From positions 1-47,802 of the forward strand of contig NZ_QEXM01000006.1 in the NCBI RefSeq assembly GCF_004127445.1: DNA of 47,802 bases, given 5' to 3'. Under the pieces are notes generated by a model, which searched no databases, was not told the origin of the DNA, and saw nothing but the letters and a program-made list of their open reading frames with translations. Source of the DNA: Streptomyces alfalfae (GTDB lineage: Bacteria > Actinomycetota > Actinomycetes > Streptomycetales > Streptomycetaceae). This document shows, one piece after another, positions 17,849-29,528 of this stretch. Every line of letters starts with the position of its first letter. The stretch's first letter is position 1. The position numbers and the translations under genes are program-made.

Positions 17849-18880
17849 ATGACCGAGCATCATCTCCCGTCCGAGCTCGAGGTCTCTCCCGAGGCTCCCG
17901 ACCGCAACCTCGCCCTGGAGCTCGTCCGGGTCACCGAGGCCGCCGCCATGGCGGCGGGCCGCTGGGTCGGCCGCGGCGACAAGAACGGCGCGGACGGCGC
18001 CGCCGTCAGGGCCATGCGGACCCTCGTCTCCACCGTCTCGATGAACGGCGTCGTCGTCATCGGCGAGGGCGAGAAGGACGAAGCCCCGATGCTCTTCAAC
18101 GGAGAGCGCATCGGCGACAGCACGGGCGCCGAGGTCGACATCGCGGTCGACCCGATCGACGGCACGACCCTCTGTGCGAAGGGGATGCCGAACGCCATCG
18201 CCGTGCTCGCCGCCGCCGACCGCGGCGCGATGTTCGACCCGTCCGCCGTCTTCTACATGGACAAGCTGGTCACCGGCCCCGAGGCCGCCGACTACGTGGA
18301 CATCAACGCCCCCGTGTCGGTCAACATCCGCCGGGTCGCCAAGGCCAAGAACTCCTCGCCCGAGGACGTCACGGTCATGATCCTCGACCGTCCCCGCCAC
18401 GAGGGCATCGTCAAGGAGATCCGGGAGACCGGCGCCCGCATCAAGTTCATCTCGGACGGCGACGTGGCGGGCTCGGTCATGGCCGTGCGCGAGGGCACCG
18501 GCGTCGACCTGCTCATGGGCATCGGCGGCACCCCCGAGGGCATCATCTCGGCCTGCGCGATCAAGTGCCTGGGCGGGGTGATCCAGGGCAAGCTGTGGCC
18601 CAAGGACGACGAGGAGCGGCAGCGGGCCGTCGACGCGGGCCACGACCTGGACCGCACGCTGTCGACGGACGACCTGGTCAAGGGCGACAACGTCTTCTTC
18701 GTCGCGACCGGCATCACCGACGGCGAACTGCTCCAGGGCGTCCGCTACCGCGCGGCCACCGCCTCGACGTCGTCGCTGGTCATGCGCTCCAAGTCGGGCA
18801 CGATCCGCAAGATCGACTCCGACCACCGGCTCTCGAAGCTGCGCGCCTACAGCGCCGTCGACTTCGACCGCGCCAAGTAG
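17849..18880 (+). CDS. glpX: class II fructose-1,6-bisphosphatase
   Basis: 343 residues from the ATG at 17849, with an AAAGG ribosome site upstream. The enzyme removes the 1-phosphate of fructose-1,6-bisphosphate in gluconeogenesis. Signs are [20 protein letters not shown], the metal site in [13 protein letters not shown], the signature [16 protein letters not shown], and [17 protein letters not shown]. Length is normal. It is transcribed alone and ends in a strong hairpin. Confidence 0.96.
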   Translation: MTEHHLPSELEVSPEAPDRNLALELVRVTEAAAMAAGRWVGRGDKNGADGAAVRAMRTLVSTVSMNGVVVIGEGEKDEAPMLFNGERIGDSTGAEVDIAVDPIDGTTLCAKGMPNAIAVLAAADRGAMFDPSAVFYMDKLVTGPEAADYVDINAPVSVNIRRVAKAKNSSPEDVTVMILDRPRHEGIVKEIRETGARIKFISDGDVAGSVMAVREGTGVDLLMGIGGTPEGIISACAIKCLGGVIQGKLWPKDDEERQRAVDAGHDLDRTLSTDDLVKGDNVFFVATGITDGELLQGVRYRAATASTSSLVMRSKSGTIRKIDSDHRLSKLRAYSAVDFDRAK

Positions 18881-18904
18881 CGCGCGACACCGCGGACACG
18901 CGAG

Positions 18905-18936
18905 ATGGGGGCGCCCCGTGCGGGGGGCGCCCCCAT
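18905..18936. terminator. bidirectional hairpin between glpX and the whiB-like gene
   Basis: ATGGGGGCGCCCC and GGGGGCGCCCCCAT form a stem of about 13 bp with a short loop, midway between two convergent genes. Confidence 0.8.
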
Positions 18937-18953
18937 GTGTCGCGCGGCGCCGG

Positions 18954-19361
18954 CTATCCGGCGGCGGCTATCGAGTGCGTCGCCTTCTTGAGCTCCATGT
19001 CACGCCTGCGGCGCCGGGCCAGGACCACGCGGCGCTCGGCGGCGGTGAGGCCGCCCCACACGCCGTACGGCTCGGGCTGGAGCAGGGCGTGCTCGCGGCA
19101 TTCGACCATCACGGGGCAGCGGGCGCAGACCCGCTTGGCCGCCTCCTCGCGCGAGAGCCTGGCCGCGGTCGGCTCCTTGGACGGGGCGAAGAACAGTCCG
19201 GCCTCGTCGCGGCGGCACACCGCTTCCGTGTGCCAGGGGCTGTCGTCGTCGCGGTCCCGTGAGGGTCCTCTCCCCCACGCACCCGCGTTCGCTCGTGCAG
19301 GGGAGCCCCCGTCGGCCGGAACTGCGGCGACCTGCGAGGACTGATGCGACGGTTGCAGCAC
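18954..19361 (-). CDS. WhiB-like iron-sulphur transcription factor
   Basis: 135 residues. The WhiB domain occupies the C-terminal two-thirds, with four cysteines in TEAVCRRDE, KRVCARCPVMVECREHAL, then YGVWGGLTAAERR and a basic tail RRRRRDMELKK. Wbl proteins hold a redox-sensitive [4Fe-4S] cluster, bind the principal sigma factor and act in development, redox or antibiotic responses. The N-terminal 40 residues are longer than in the smallest members, so the true start could be internal. A DUF1707/LiaF-like gene lies 126 bases upstream on the same strand. Which Wbl subgroup this belongs to I do not claim. Confidence 0.9.
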   Translation of the reverse strand: MLQPSHQSSQVAAVPADGGSPARANAGAWGRGPSRDRDDDSPWHTEAVCRRDEAGLFFAPSKEPTAARLSREEAAKRVCARCPVMVECREHALLQPEPYGVWGGLTAAERRVVLARRRRRDMELKKATHSIAAAG

Positions 19362-19487
19362 GGCCTACTCCTGACGACGGCTTCGCGAGCGAGAGACGAT
19401 GGAGCAGCTCTACCCGCTGTGTACGCGCCTATGCACTGAGTTCCGATCGACGCGAACGCGCCCCTCCCGTGCGCGACGCGTGTGACG

Positions 19488-20174
19488 TCAGTGCCCCAGG
19501 TGCTTGCGCAGCTGCCGGTGCAGATCGCGCACGAAGCGACCGCGCCTGGGCCGCGCCTCGATGCTGCCGAAGACCGCGGCGCCGTCGACGAAGACGACCG
19601 GGGCGTCCTCGTCGCGCGAGTCGAGGGTGTCGACCTCGAAGCTGCCGAGGACGCCCGTGCCGTGGCCGCGCAGCGAGACGTTCTCCGGGACGCGGACCTC
19701 GACGGAGCCGAAGACGGCTATCGCCTTGATGACCACCTGGCGCTGCTCGAATATCGCCTCGCTCAGGTCGATCTCGACGCTGCCGAAGATCGCGTACGCG
19801 TGGGTGCGGCGGGCCACGCGCCAGCGGCCCCTGCGGACGCTGCCGCTGAGCACCGCGACCAGGTTCTCGTCGGCGACCGGGGGGACGGCTCCCGGCGACG
19901 GCCTGGACGGCGCGAGGCCGGGGACATGCGCGGGCCGCGGCCGGCCGTGCGCCGCGGGCAGGTCGCTGACCAGCGGCTCCAGCTCGGCCATGGTCTTCGC
20001 GCGATAGACCCCGTCGATGCGCTCGGAGTGTTCCTCCGCGGTGAGGCGGCCCTCCGCCAGGGCCTCGCGGAGGATGTCGGCCGTGCGGTCGCGGTCGGCG
20101 TCGGAGGCACGGAGCGAGCCGGCCGGGCCGGCCGCGGCGGGAGCGGGCTGCGAGGGGCGCTTTTCGAGGTCCAC
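19488..20174 (-). CDS. DUF1707 (SHOCT-like) and LiaF-like C-terminal domain protein
   Basis: 228 residues. DUF1707 lies near 22-70 (LRASDADRDRTADILREALAEGRLTAEEHSERIDGVYRAKT). A linker follows, then a beta-rich domain with three repeats of a 'FGSVE' type (YAIFGSVEIDL, IAVFGSVEVRV, AAVFGSIEARP), as in LiaF-like cell-wall-stress proteins. There is no membrane segment. The combination is widespread in Streptomyces with no defined role; a link to envelope stress is inferred. It precedes the WhiB-like gene on the same strand. Confidence 0.85.
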   Translation of the reverse strand: MDLEKRPSQPAPAAAGPAGSLRASDADRDRTADILREALAEGRLTAEEHSERIDGVYRAKTMAELEPLVSDLPAAHGRPRPAHVPGLAPSRPSPGAVPPVADENLVAVLSGSVRRGRWRVARRTHAYAIFGSVEIDLSEAIFEQRQVVIKAIAVFGSVEVRVPENVSLRGHGTGVLGSFEVDTLDSRDEDAPVVFVDGAAVFGSIEARPRRGRFVRDLHRQLRKHLGH

Positions 20175-20400
20175 GTCCGTAGCGTACTCACTCGCGATAG
20201 ATCGCGACTACCCCTTGTGGACAACCGGCGCGTCGCACCACCGCCCTGTGGACAACCCCGCCGTGCCGCCCGGCGCGCCCCGCCCGGCCGGGCCTACTGA
20301 GCCTTACCTCACAGGCCTGCCGCCTCCGGCGCGTCTTACGCTGGTTGACGCGTCGCCAATGGAGGCCGCGCCGCTGTCTGCCGAGTGAGGAATGGCCGTA

Positions 20401-22074
<1,674 letters not shown>

Positions 22075-22090
22075 CGACGACAGCATGAGC

Positions 22091-22124
22091 AAGGACCCTT
22101 TCACGCGTGCGTGGAGGGGTCCTT
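22091..22124 (+). terminator. hairpin after the class I fumarase gene
   Basis: AAGGACCC (22091-22098) pairs with GGGTCCTT (22117-22124), with partial extension inwards. It ends in TT and lies 17 bases after the stop, separating the two fumarase genes. Confidence 0.65.
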
Positions 22125-22226
22125 GCCGTACCGGCGGGCAATCGGCAAGGGAATAGGCGGATCAAGACACGCGCTCACCCTTTCGATGCTTTTCGACGGG
22201 GTCGAGCGGAGAGGTAGGTTCACGGC

Positions 22227-23630
22227 ATGACCAGCGACGACCGCACCGGCGGGTACCGGACCGAGCACGATTCCATGGGCGAGGTGCGGGTCCCCGCGGA
22301 CGCCAAGTGGCGGGCCCAGACCCAGCGCGCGGTGGAGAACTTCCCCATCTCGGGGCAGCGCATCGAGCGGGCCCACATCGCGGCCCTCGCGCGGATCAAG
22401 GCGGCCGCCGCCAAGGTCAACGCCTCCCTCGGCGTGCTCGACAAGGACATCGCCGAGGCCATCGCGGACGCGGCGGCCGAGGTCGCGGACGGCCGCTGGG
22501 ACGAGCACTTCCCCGTGGACGTCTTCCAGACCGGCTCCGGCACCTCGTCCAACATGAACGCCAACGAGGTCATCGCCACGCTCGCCACCGAGCGGCTCGG
22601 CCGCGACGTGCACCCCAACGACCACGTCAACGCCTCGCAGTCCTCGAACGACGTCTTCCCCTCCTCGATCCACATCGCGGCGACCGGCGCGGTCACCGGC
22701 GACCTGATCCCGGCCCTGGAGCACCTGGCCGCCGCCCTGGAGCGCAAGGCCGAAGAGTTCGCCGACGTGGTGAAGTCCGGGCGCACGCACCTCATGGACG
22801 CCACGCCCGTGACCCTCGGCCAGGAGTTCGCCGGATACGCGGCCCAGATGCGGTACGGCGTCGAGCGGCTGAAGGCCTCGCTGCCGCGCCTGGCCGAACT
22901 GCCCCTCGGCGGCACGGCCGTGGGCACCGGCATCAACACCCCGCCCGGTTTCTCCGCCGCCGTCATCGAGGAGGTCGCGCGGGCCACGGGCCTGCCGCTG
23001 ACCGAGGCCCGCGACCACTTCGAGGCACAGGGCGCGCGCGACGGCATCGTGGAGACCAGCGGGCAGCTCAGGACCATCGGCGTGGGCCTGACGAAGATCG
23101 CCAACGACCTGCGGTGGATGGCATCGGGCCCGCGCACGGGCCTCGCCGAGATCAGCCTGCCCGACCTGCAGCCCGGCTCCTCGATCATGCCGGGCAAGGT
23201 CAACCCTGTCGTCCCCGAGGCCGCCCTGATGGTCGCCGCCCAGGTCACGGGGAACGACGCGACGGTCGCCGCGGCCGGCGCCGCGGGCAACTTCGAACTG
23301 AACGTCATGCTCCCGGTCATCGCCAAGAACGTCCTGGAGTCGGTCCGCCTCCTCGCCAACGTCTCGCGGCTGCTGGCCGACCGGACCGTCGACGGCATCA
23401 CCGCCCACCGCGAGCGGGCCAGGGAGTACGCCGAGTCCTCGCCCTCCGTCGTGACGCCGCTGAACAAGTACATCGGCTACGAGGAGGCCGCGAAGGTGGC
23501 GAAGAGGTCCCTGGCCGAGCGCAGGACGATCCGCGAGGTCGTCCTGGAGTCCGGTTACGTCGAGCGGGGCGCCCTCACCCTGGAGCAGCTCGACGAGGCC
23601 CTGGACGTGCTGCGGATGACGCATCCCTGA
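22227..23630 (+). CDS. fumC: class II fumarate hydratase
   Basis: 467 residues, the usual FumC size. It catalyses the same reaction as the upstream gene but has no iron cluster and tolerates oxygen. Signature [16 protein letters not shown] is present, with [33 protein letters not shown] and catalytic-His region [18 protein letters not shown]. The fold is the homotetrameric aspartase/fumarase superfamily. The start at 22227 gives the expected N-terminus ([21 protein letters not shown]). A hairpin in the gap suggests separate transcription from the class I gene. Confidence 0.95.
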   Translation: MTSDDRTGGYRTEHDSMGEVRVPADAKWRAQTQRAVENFPISGQRIERAHIAALARIKAAAAKVNASLGVLDKDIAEAIADAAAEVADGRWDEHFPVDVFQTGSGTSSNMNANEVIATLATERLGRDVHPNDHVNASQSSNDVFPSSIHIAATGAVTGDLIPALEHLAAALERKAEEFADVVKSGRTHLMDATPVTLGQEFAGYAAQMRYGVERLKASLPRLAELPLGGTAVGTGINTPPGFSAAVIEEVARATGLPLTEARDHFEAQGARDGIVETSGQLRTIGVGLTKIANDLRWMASGPRTGLAEISLPDLQPGSSIMPGKVNPVVPEAALMVAAQVTGNDATVAAAGAAGNFELNVMLPVIAKNVLESVRLLANVSRLLADRTVDGITAHRERAREYAESSPSVVTPLNKYIGYEEAAKVAKRSLAERRTIREVVLESGYVERGALTLEQLDEALDVLRMTHP

Positions 23631-23687
23631 CATCCCGCCTCCCGCAACACACGGGCCCCGCACGGTGACGGCGTCTAATATCTGTCC

Positions 23688-24371
23688 ATGACAGACCTCG
23701 ACGGAAAGACGGCGGACGGCGGAGCGGCCAGGTGGGCCCCCGGCGACCACATCCTGTGGCGGTACCGGGAGAACGCCGGGGAACGCTTCCACATCTGCCG
23801 TCCCGTCACCGTCGTCCAGGACACCCCCTCGCTGCTCGCCGTGTGGATGGCGCCCGGCACCGAGTGCGTGAAGCCGGTGCTCGCCGACGGGACGCCGGTG
23901 CACCGCGAGCCGCTCGCCACCCGCTACACCAAGCCGCGCGCGGTCAGCAGGAGCCACTGGGCGGGCACCGGCGTCCTGAAGCTGGCGCACCCCGGCGAGC
24001 CCTGGTCGGTCTGGCTGTTCTGGGACCACGGCTGGCAGTTCAAGAACTGGTACGTGAACCTGGAGGAGCCCCTCGCGCGCTGGGCGGGCGGCGTGGACTC
24101 CGAGGATCACTTTCTGGACATCTCCGTGCGGCCGGACCGGAGTTGGCGGTGGCACGACGAGGACGAGTTCGCACAGGCGGTGCGGGTGGGTCTGATGGAC
24201 CCGGAGAAGGCCGCTGGCGTACGCGCCGCCGGGCGGGCCGCCCTTGGCGTGATCGAGGCCTGGGGGGCGCCGTTCTCGGACGGCTGGCAGCACTGGCGCC
24301 CCGATCCGTCCTGGGGCGTACCCTCCCTTCCGGATGACTGGGACCGTACCCCCGCGCATGCGTCGTCATGA
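23688..24371 (+). CDS. DUF402 (FomD-like) protein
   Basis: 227 residues. The DUF402 core is seen in GDHILWRYREN, LAVWMAPGTECVKPV, WSVWLFWDHGWQFKNWYVNLEEP and DHFLDISVRPDRSWRWHDEDEF. DUF402 proteins include nucleotide hydrolases such as FomD and Ntdp-type nucleoside di- or triphosphatases that act with divalent metal; the Trp/Tyr-rich core and the DxxLD-type acidic residues fit. Cellular role is uncertain. It starts 57 bases after fumC and may be read from the same or its own promoter. Confidence 0.85.
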   Translation: MTDLDGKTADGGAARWAPGDHILWRYRENAGERFHICRPVTVVQDTPSLLAVWMAPGTECVKPVLADGTPVHREPLATRYTKPRAVSRSHWAGTGVLKLAHPGEPWSVWLFWDHGWQFKNWYVNLEEPLARWAGGVDSEDHFLDISVRPDRSWRWHDEDEFAQAVRVGLMDPEKAAGVRAAGRAALGVIEAWGAPFSDGWQHWRPDPSWGVPSLPDDWDRTPAHASS

Positions 24372-24487
24372 GACCCTTGATGCGCCCCCGTGGGTCAAAC
24401 GTAGGATCGTCCTCCGCAAGGGCGCACAGCAGCAACTCCGCGAACCTGTGCGGTGCCTGACAGGAAGTCATCGAGGGGCGGCAGAAC

Positions 24488-25147
24488 GTGAGCGTGGACC
24501 GCAGAGGACAGGCCGAGGCCTTCGACGCCATCGGCCGGTTCTACGACGACGCCTTCCCGCACAAGGAGGGCCAGCTCGCCGCCGGACGCCGCCTCGCCGA
24601 GGCGCTGCCGCCCGGCTCCCGGGTGCTCGACGCGGGCTGCGGCACGGGCCTGCCCACCGCCCGGCAGCTGACCGAGGCGGGCCTCACCGTCCTCGGCACG
24701 GACATCTCGGCGGGCATGCTCGAACTGGCCGGAAAGAACGTCCCCGCGGCGGAGTTCCGGCAGATCGACATCGCGGACCTCCGGGCGGACGGACCGAACG
24801 GAATCGGCCGGTTCGACGGCATCGCCTGCTTCTTCTCCCTGCTGATGCTGCCGCGCCCCGAGATCCCCGAGGCGCTGCGGCGGCTGCACGGGCTGCTGCG
24901 TCCGGGGACTTCGGGGAGTGAGGGAGGCCTGCTGGCGCTGTCCATGGTCGAGGCCGACCTCGACGACGCGACGATCCCGTTCCTGGGACGCACGATCCGG
25001 GTATCGGGTTACCTGGGCGACGAGCTGCGTCAGGTCGTGCGGGACACCGGCTTCGACATCGTCGACGAGACCACGTACTCGTACGCGCCGGCCAGCACCG
25101 ACGTACCACCCGAGCAACAGATCTTTCTGCACTGCCGACGCGGCTGA
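24488..25147 (+). CDS. class I SAM-dependent methyltransferase
   Basis: 219 residues from a GTG with a GAGGGG ribosome site. Motif I is VLDAGCGTGLPTARQL (near 46-60), followed by the acidic residue in LGTDISAGMLELA and the motif around FDGIACFFSLLMLPRP (about 110-125). It is a small Methyltransf_25-type enzyme. No substrate can be named. It may be co-transcribed with the signalling protein 62 bases downstream. Confidence 0.88.
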   Translation: MSVDRRGQAEAFDAIGRFYDDAFPHKEGQLAAGRRLAEALPPGSRVLDAGCGTGLPTARQLTEAGLTVLGTDISAGMLELAGKNVPAAEFRQIDIADLRADGPNGIGRFDGIACFFSLLMLPRPEIPEALRRLHGLLRPGTSGSEGGLLALSMVEADLDDATIPFLGRTIRVSGYLGDELRQVVRDTGFDIVDETTYSYAPASTDVPPEQQIFLHCRRG

Positions 25148-25209
25148 GCGACGCGCAACGCTGGACGGCGCGCTCGGCGCGCAGCCCCGGACGGACGGAT
25201 TCGAAACGC

Positions 25210-27207
25210 GTGACGGAGCACCTCACCCCCTACGAGGGTCGCAAGGCACCCGCTGCCGAGCCGACCGCCCCCGCGGACCCCCGCGGGGCGCTGCTGCGTT
25301 CCTCCGGCGTGCCCGGGGCCGGTGAGCACTCCCAGCCATCGGCGGCCGAGCCCGACCCGGGCAGGCCGCGCCCGCCCGAGGCCGTGCCGCCCCTGCCCGC
25401 CGCGGGGCCCGCGGGACCGCCGGACGGCGAGGAACGGCGCACCGGCAGGCCCCGGCCGCCGGGCGCCGGGCCCGTGGCGATGCGGCGCGACGGCGACCGG
25501 CTGCGGTTCGTGGGTGCGGCGACGCGGCGGATCGCCCGCGGCATAGACCTCGACGAGATCGTCATGGGCCTGTGCCGCGCCACGGTCCCGACGTTCTCCG
25601 ACGCCATCCTGGTCTATCTGCGCGACCCGCTGCCCGTCGGCGACGAACGGCCCACGGGCCCGCTGGTGCTGCGCCTGCGCCGCACCGACCGGCTGCGCTC
25701 CCTGGAGGAGGGCGCCGACGAGCCGGACACCGACGGCGGCGCGCCGGCCTCGCTCCAGCCCGTGCCCGGCAGCGGCTTCACCGGCGTCACGGCCACCTCC
25801 GAGCTGTGCGAGGTGCGGCCGGGCGGCGCGCTGGCCGAGGTCCTGCGGGGCGTGCGTCCGGTCTTCGCGGACTCGGCGGCGGCCCAGGCGGCGCTGCCCG
25901 AACTCCTCGGCGAGGGGCGGACCGTGCCGGCGGGGCAGCGGGCCATCCTCGCGCCGCTGCGGGGCAGGCGGCGGGTGATCGGCGCCGCCGTGTTCCTGCG
26001 CCGCCCCGACCGCCCCGCCTTCGAGGTGGACGACCTCCTCGTCGCCGCCCAGCTGGCCACGCACAGCGCGCTCGGCATCGACAAGGCCGTCCTGTACGGC
26101 CGCGAGGCGTACATCGCCGACGAGCTGCAGCGCACCATGCTCCCCGAGACGCTGCCCCGCCCGACCGGCGTGCGGCTCGCCTCGCGCTATCTGCCGGCGG
26201 CCGAGACCGCGCGGGTCGGCGGCGACTGGTACGACGCGATCCCACTGCCGGGCAGCCGCGTCGCCCTGGTGGTGGGCGACGTCATGGGGCACTCCATGAC
26301 CTCGGCCGCGATCATGGGCCAGCTCCGGACGACCGCGCAGACCCTCGCCGGGCTCGACCTGCCGCCGCAGGAGGTCCTGCACCACCTCGACGAGCAGGCC
26401 CAGCGGCTCGGCTCCGACCGCATGGCCACCTGCCTGTACGCGGTCTACGACCCGGTGTCGCACCGCATCACCATCGCCAACGCCGGGCATCCGCCGCCCG
26501 TGCTGCTGCACCTGGGCGGCCGCGCCGAGGTCCTGCGGGTGCCGCCGGGCGCCCCGATCGGCGTGGGCGGGGTCGACTTCGAGGCCGTGGAGCTGGACGC
26601 CCCGGCGGGCGCGACGCTGCTCCTGTACACGGACGGGCTCGTGGAGTCCCGGCTGCGCGACGTCTGGACCGGCATAGAGCAGTTGCGGGAGCGTCTCGCC
26701 GCCACGGCGCAGCTGACGGGCCCGGACCATCCGCCGCCCCTCGAAGCGCTCTGCGACGAGGTGCTCGACATGCTGGGCCCCGGCGACCGCGACGACGACA
26801 TCGCGCTGCTCGCCGCCCGCTTCGACGGCATCGCGCCGAGCGACGTCGCGTACTGGTTCCTGGAACCGGAGGACGCCACGCCGTCCCGCGCCCGCCGCCT
26901 GGCCCGCAGCGCGCTCGCCCGGTGGGGCCTGGAGGACATGACGGACGCGGTGGAGCTGCTCGTCAGCGAGGTCGTCACCAACGCCGTGCGGTACGCGTCC
27001 CGGCCGATCACCCTGCGGCTGCTGCGCACCGACGTCCTGCGGTGCGAGGTCGGCGACGACGTCCCGCAGCTGCCGAGGCTCCGCCAGGCCCGCGCCACGG
27101 ACGAGGGCGGCCGGGGGCTCTACCTGGTCAACAAGCTGGCCCGGCGGTGGGGCGCCACGCGCCTGAGCACGGGCAAGGTCGTCTGGTTCGAGCTGAACCG
27201 GAGCTAG
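25210..27207 (+). CDS. SpoIIE-type PP2C phosphatase with GAF and RsbW-like ATPase domains
   Basis: 665 residues. A disordered Pro-rich N-terminus (1-90) is followed by a GAF-like sensor domain (about 100-295), a PP2C/SpoIIE domain (about 315-535) with metal-binding GGDWYDAI, GDVMGHSM, NAGHPPP, YTDGLVE and DDDIALLAA, and a C-terminal HATPase_c_2 domain (about 560-660) with N-box EVVTNAVRYA and GGRGLYLV. It thus combines an anti-anti-sigma phosphatase with an anti-sigma kinase-like module in one protein, as many Streptomyces partner-switch regulators do. The sigma factor and anti-sigma antagonist are not encoded here. The start is GTG with a weak ribosome site. Confidence 0.9.
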   Translation: MTEHLTPYEGRKAPAAEPTAPADPRGALLRSSGVPGAGEHSQPSAAEPDPGRPRPPEAVPPLPAAGPAGPPDGEERRTGRPRPPGAGPVAMRRDGDRLRFVGAATRRIARGIDLDEIVMGLCRATVPTFSDAILVYLRDPLPVGDERPTGPLVLRLRRTDRLRSLEEGADEPDTDGGAPASLQPVPGSGFTGVTATSELCEVRPGGALAEVLRGVRPVFADSAAAQAALPELLGEGRTVPAGQRAILAPLRGRRRVIGAAVFLRRPDRPAFEVDDLLVAAQLATHSALGIDKAVLYGREAYIADELQRTMLPETLPRPTGVRLASRYLPAAETARVGGDWYDAIPLPGSRVALVVGDVMGHSMTSAAIMGQLRTTAQTLAGLDLPPQEVLHHLDEQAQRLGSDRMATCLYAVYDPVSHRITIANAGHPPPVLLHLGGRAEVLRVPPGAPIGVGGVDFEAVELDAPAGATLLLYTDGLVESRLRDVWTGIEQLRERLAATAQLTGPDHPPPLEALCDEVLDMLGPGDRDDDIALLAARFDGIAPSDVAYWFLEPEDATPSRARRLARSALARWGLEDMTDAVELLVSEVVTNAVRYASRPITLRLLRTDVLRCEVGDDVPQLPRLRQARATDEGGRGLYLVNKLARRWGATRLSTGKVVWFELNRS

Positions 27208-27215
27208 CCGTACGC

Positions 27216-27252
27216 GAAGGCGCCCGGAACCCCTTCGGTTCCGGGCGCCTTC
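27216..27252. terminator. 16-bp hairpin between convergent genes
   Basis: Arms 27216-27231 and 27237-27252 are perfectly complementary with loop CCTTC. It lies between the PP2C gene and the penicillin-binding protein gene and can serve both. Confidence 0.85.
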
Positions 27253-27269
27253 GCGCGTGCGGTGAGCCG

Positions 27270-29528
27270 TCAGTCCCTGCCGAGCAGGCCCTCGGGTTCG
27301 TCGGGCTCACCGGCCGTGTCGCTCGGCCCCGGTTCGGTCGTCGGCGGCTTCGTCGTCGGGTCGTCCGACGGCGGCTTGGTCGTCGGGTCGTCCGACGGCG
27401 GCTTCGTGGTCGGGGACTGCGACGGCGGCTTCGTCGTCGGGTCGTCCTCCGGCTCCGTCGGCTCGTTCGTCGGCTCCTTCGGTGCCTTCGTCGTCGGCTC
27501 CGGGGGCGGCGCGATGGCGGCGCCCATGTCGGTGTCGAGGTCGAACGCGGTGGGGGAACCCATCGCCTCGAAGGTGTACGCGGCCCAGATGTCGGCGGGG
27601 AAGCTGCCGCCGTCGACGCGGGCGCGGCCCCCGGCGCCCTTCATGGAGACCTGCTTGTTCTTCTCCGGCGTGTCGGGGGCGCCCTCGCCGAACAGGCCGA
27701 CGGCGGTGACGAGCTTCGGCGTGTAGCCGGTGAACCAGGCCGACTTGTTGTCGTCGGAGGTACCGGTCTTGCCCGCCACGTCCTGCGAGGGGTTGCGCAC
27801 CGCGCTGCCCGTGCCGTCGTCGACCACGCCGGTCAGGACCGAGGTGACCGAGTCGGCCGTGCCGCGCTTGATGACCTGATCGCCGATCGGGTCGGGCAGG
27901 TCGACCGTGCGGTCCTTGTGCTCGACCGCGCCGACGAGGGCCGGGGTGACCTTCTTGCCGTGGTTGTCGAGCGTGGCGTACACGCCCGCCATCTCGAGGG
28001 GGCTCGCGCCCATGGAGCCGAGGGTCTGCGCCGGCACGGCGGGCAGGCCCTTGACGTCCATGCCGAGCTTGCCCGCCATCTCCATGACCTCGGGCATCCC
28101 GACGTCCACGCCCATCTGCGCGAAGACGGAGTTGATGGACTTGTTCATCGCCTTCTGGACGGTGACGGGGCCGTAGTCGACGTCGTCCTCGTTCGGCGGC
28201 GCGAAGCCCACGTCACTGCCCTTGACCGGGCGCTTGCTCGTGCCGTCGTAGACCGTGCCCGCGGTGATCGGCTTGCCGTCCTGCGTGGTGGCGCCGTGCT
28301 CCAGGGCCGCGGCGAGGATCAGCGGCTTGAAGGTGGAGGCCGCCTGGTAGTCGCGGCGGGTGGCGTTGTTCGTGTAGTGCTTCACGTAGTCCTCGCCGCC
28401 GTACATGGCGAGGACCTTGCCGTTCCTGGGGTCGACGGACGCGGCGCCCGCCTGGACGCGGGCGTCGGCCTTGTTGTCCTTGCGGTCGAGCCGGTCGTTC
28501 AGCTTCTTGTCGACGGCCTCCTGAAGCTGCTTCTGCTTCTTGGGGTCGATGTTCAGCGTGACGGTGTAGCCGCCGGCCTCGAACTCGGCCTCGCTGAGGT
28601 CGCTGTTGCGCAGGACCTCGCGCTTCGCCTCCTCCACGAGGTAGCCGACCTGGCCCTCGCGGCCGGGCGGCGCCTTCGGGTCCTCGGGCTTGGCGAACGT
28701 GAGTTCCGCCCGCTTGCCGGAGTCCAGCCAGCCCTCCTCGACCATGTTGTCGAGAACGTAGTTCCAGCGCTGTTTGACGAGCTTCCTGCCGGTCGGCGAC
28801 GCGACCGCCCAGTCGTACTGGCTGGGGGCCTGGAGGAGGGCCGCGAGGTAGGCGCCCTGGTCCACGTCCAGCTCCTTGGCGTCGATGCCGTAGTAGGCCT
28901 GGGCAGCGGCCTGGATGCCGTAGGCGCCGCGTCCGTAGTAGCTGGTGTTGATGTACCCCGCGAGGATGTCGTCCTTGCTCTTCTCGCGGTCCACCTTGAG
29001 CGAGACGACCAGTTCCTTCAGCTTGCGGCTGACGGTCTGCTCCTGGCTGAGGTAGTAGTTCTTCACGTACTGCTGGGTGATGGTCGAACCACCCTGCTTG
29101 CCCTTGCCGGTCACCGTGTTGAGAACGCCGCGGGCCGTGCCCTTGAAGTCGACGCCCTCGTCCTTGTAGAAGGACTTGTTCTCCGCGGCGACGAACGCCT
29201 TCTGTACGTCCTCGGGCACCTTGTCCAGGTCGACGATCTCGCGGTTCACGTCACCGGTGCGCGCGATGATCGTGCCGTCGCTGTACTTGTAGACGTTGCT
29301 CTGCTTCTTGGCGAGGGCGTTGCCCTCGGGGATGTCGACCACCATGTACAGCACGACGAAGCCGAGCATGCCGAGCAGCACGAACCCGAAGAGCGTGCCC
29401 AGCATCTTCTTCCAGGTGAAGAAGCGGCGTATGCCGGTGCGCTTGGGCTTGCCCCCGCCTGACGGGCGCCCGCGCGCTGCCCGGCGGGCACCGCGCTGCC
29501 GCGCTTGTCGTTCTTCGGCTCGGCCCAT
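27270..29528 (-). CDS. class A penicillin-binding protein (transglycosylase/transpeptidase)
   Basis: 752 residues from the ATG at 29528 (MGRAEERQARQRG). A basic cytoplasmic N-terminus precedes one membrane helix (about 41-64). The GT51 glycosyltransferase domain shows AFVAAENKSFYKDEGVDF, GGSTITQQYVKNYYLS and DILAGYINTSYYGRGAYG. The transpeptidase domain has ASTFKPL (active Ser), KSINS (SxN) and GKTGTS (KTG). The enzyme polymerises lipid II and cross-links peptidoglycan outside the membrane. The tail is Thr/Pro-rich with DDPTTKPPS repeats, a flexible extracellular region common in actinobacterial PBPs. A 298-base gap to padR holds both promoters. Confidence 0.95.
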   Translation of the reverse strand: MGRAEERQARQRGARRAARGRPSGGGKPKRTGIRRFFTWKKMLGTLFGFVLLGMLGFVVLYMVVDIPEGNALAKKQSNVYKYSDGTIIARTGDVNREIVDLDKVPEDVQKAFVAAENKSFYKDEGVDFKGTARGVLNTVTGKGKQGGSTITQQYVKNYYLSQEQTVSRKLKELVVSLKVDREKSKDDILAGYINTSYYGRGAYGIQAAAQAYYGIDAKELDVDQGAYLAALLQAPSQYDWAVASPTGRKLVKQRWNYVLDNMVEEGWLDSGKRAELTFAKPEDPKAPPGREGQVGYLVEEAKREVLRNSDLSEAEFEAGGYTVTLNIDPKKQKQLQEAVDKKLNDRLDRKDNKADARVQAGAASVDPRNGKVLAMYGGEDYVKHYTNNATRRDYQAASTFKPLILAAALEHGATTQDGKPITAGTVYDGTSKRPVKGSDVGFAPPNEDDVDYGPVTVQKAMNKSINSVFAQMGVDVGMPEVMEMAGKLGMDVKGLPAVPAQTLGSMGASPLEMAGVYATLDNHGKKVTPALVGAVEHKDRTVDLPDPIGDQVIKRGTADSVTSVLTGVVDDGTGSAVRNPSQDVAGKTGTSDDNKSAWFTGYTPKLVTAVGLFGEGAPDTPEKNKQVSMKGAGGRARVDGGSFPADIWAAYTFEAMGSPTAFDLDTDMGAAIAPPPEPTTKAPKEPTNEPTEPEDDPTTKPPSQSPTTKPPSDDPTTKPPSDDPTTKPPTTEPGPSDTAGEPDEPEGLLGRD

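Noticed and set aside
25572..29462. 1296-residue plus-strand frame
   Set aside because: It is out of frame with the phosphatase gene and antisense to the penicillin-binding protein gene; no recognisable domain.
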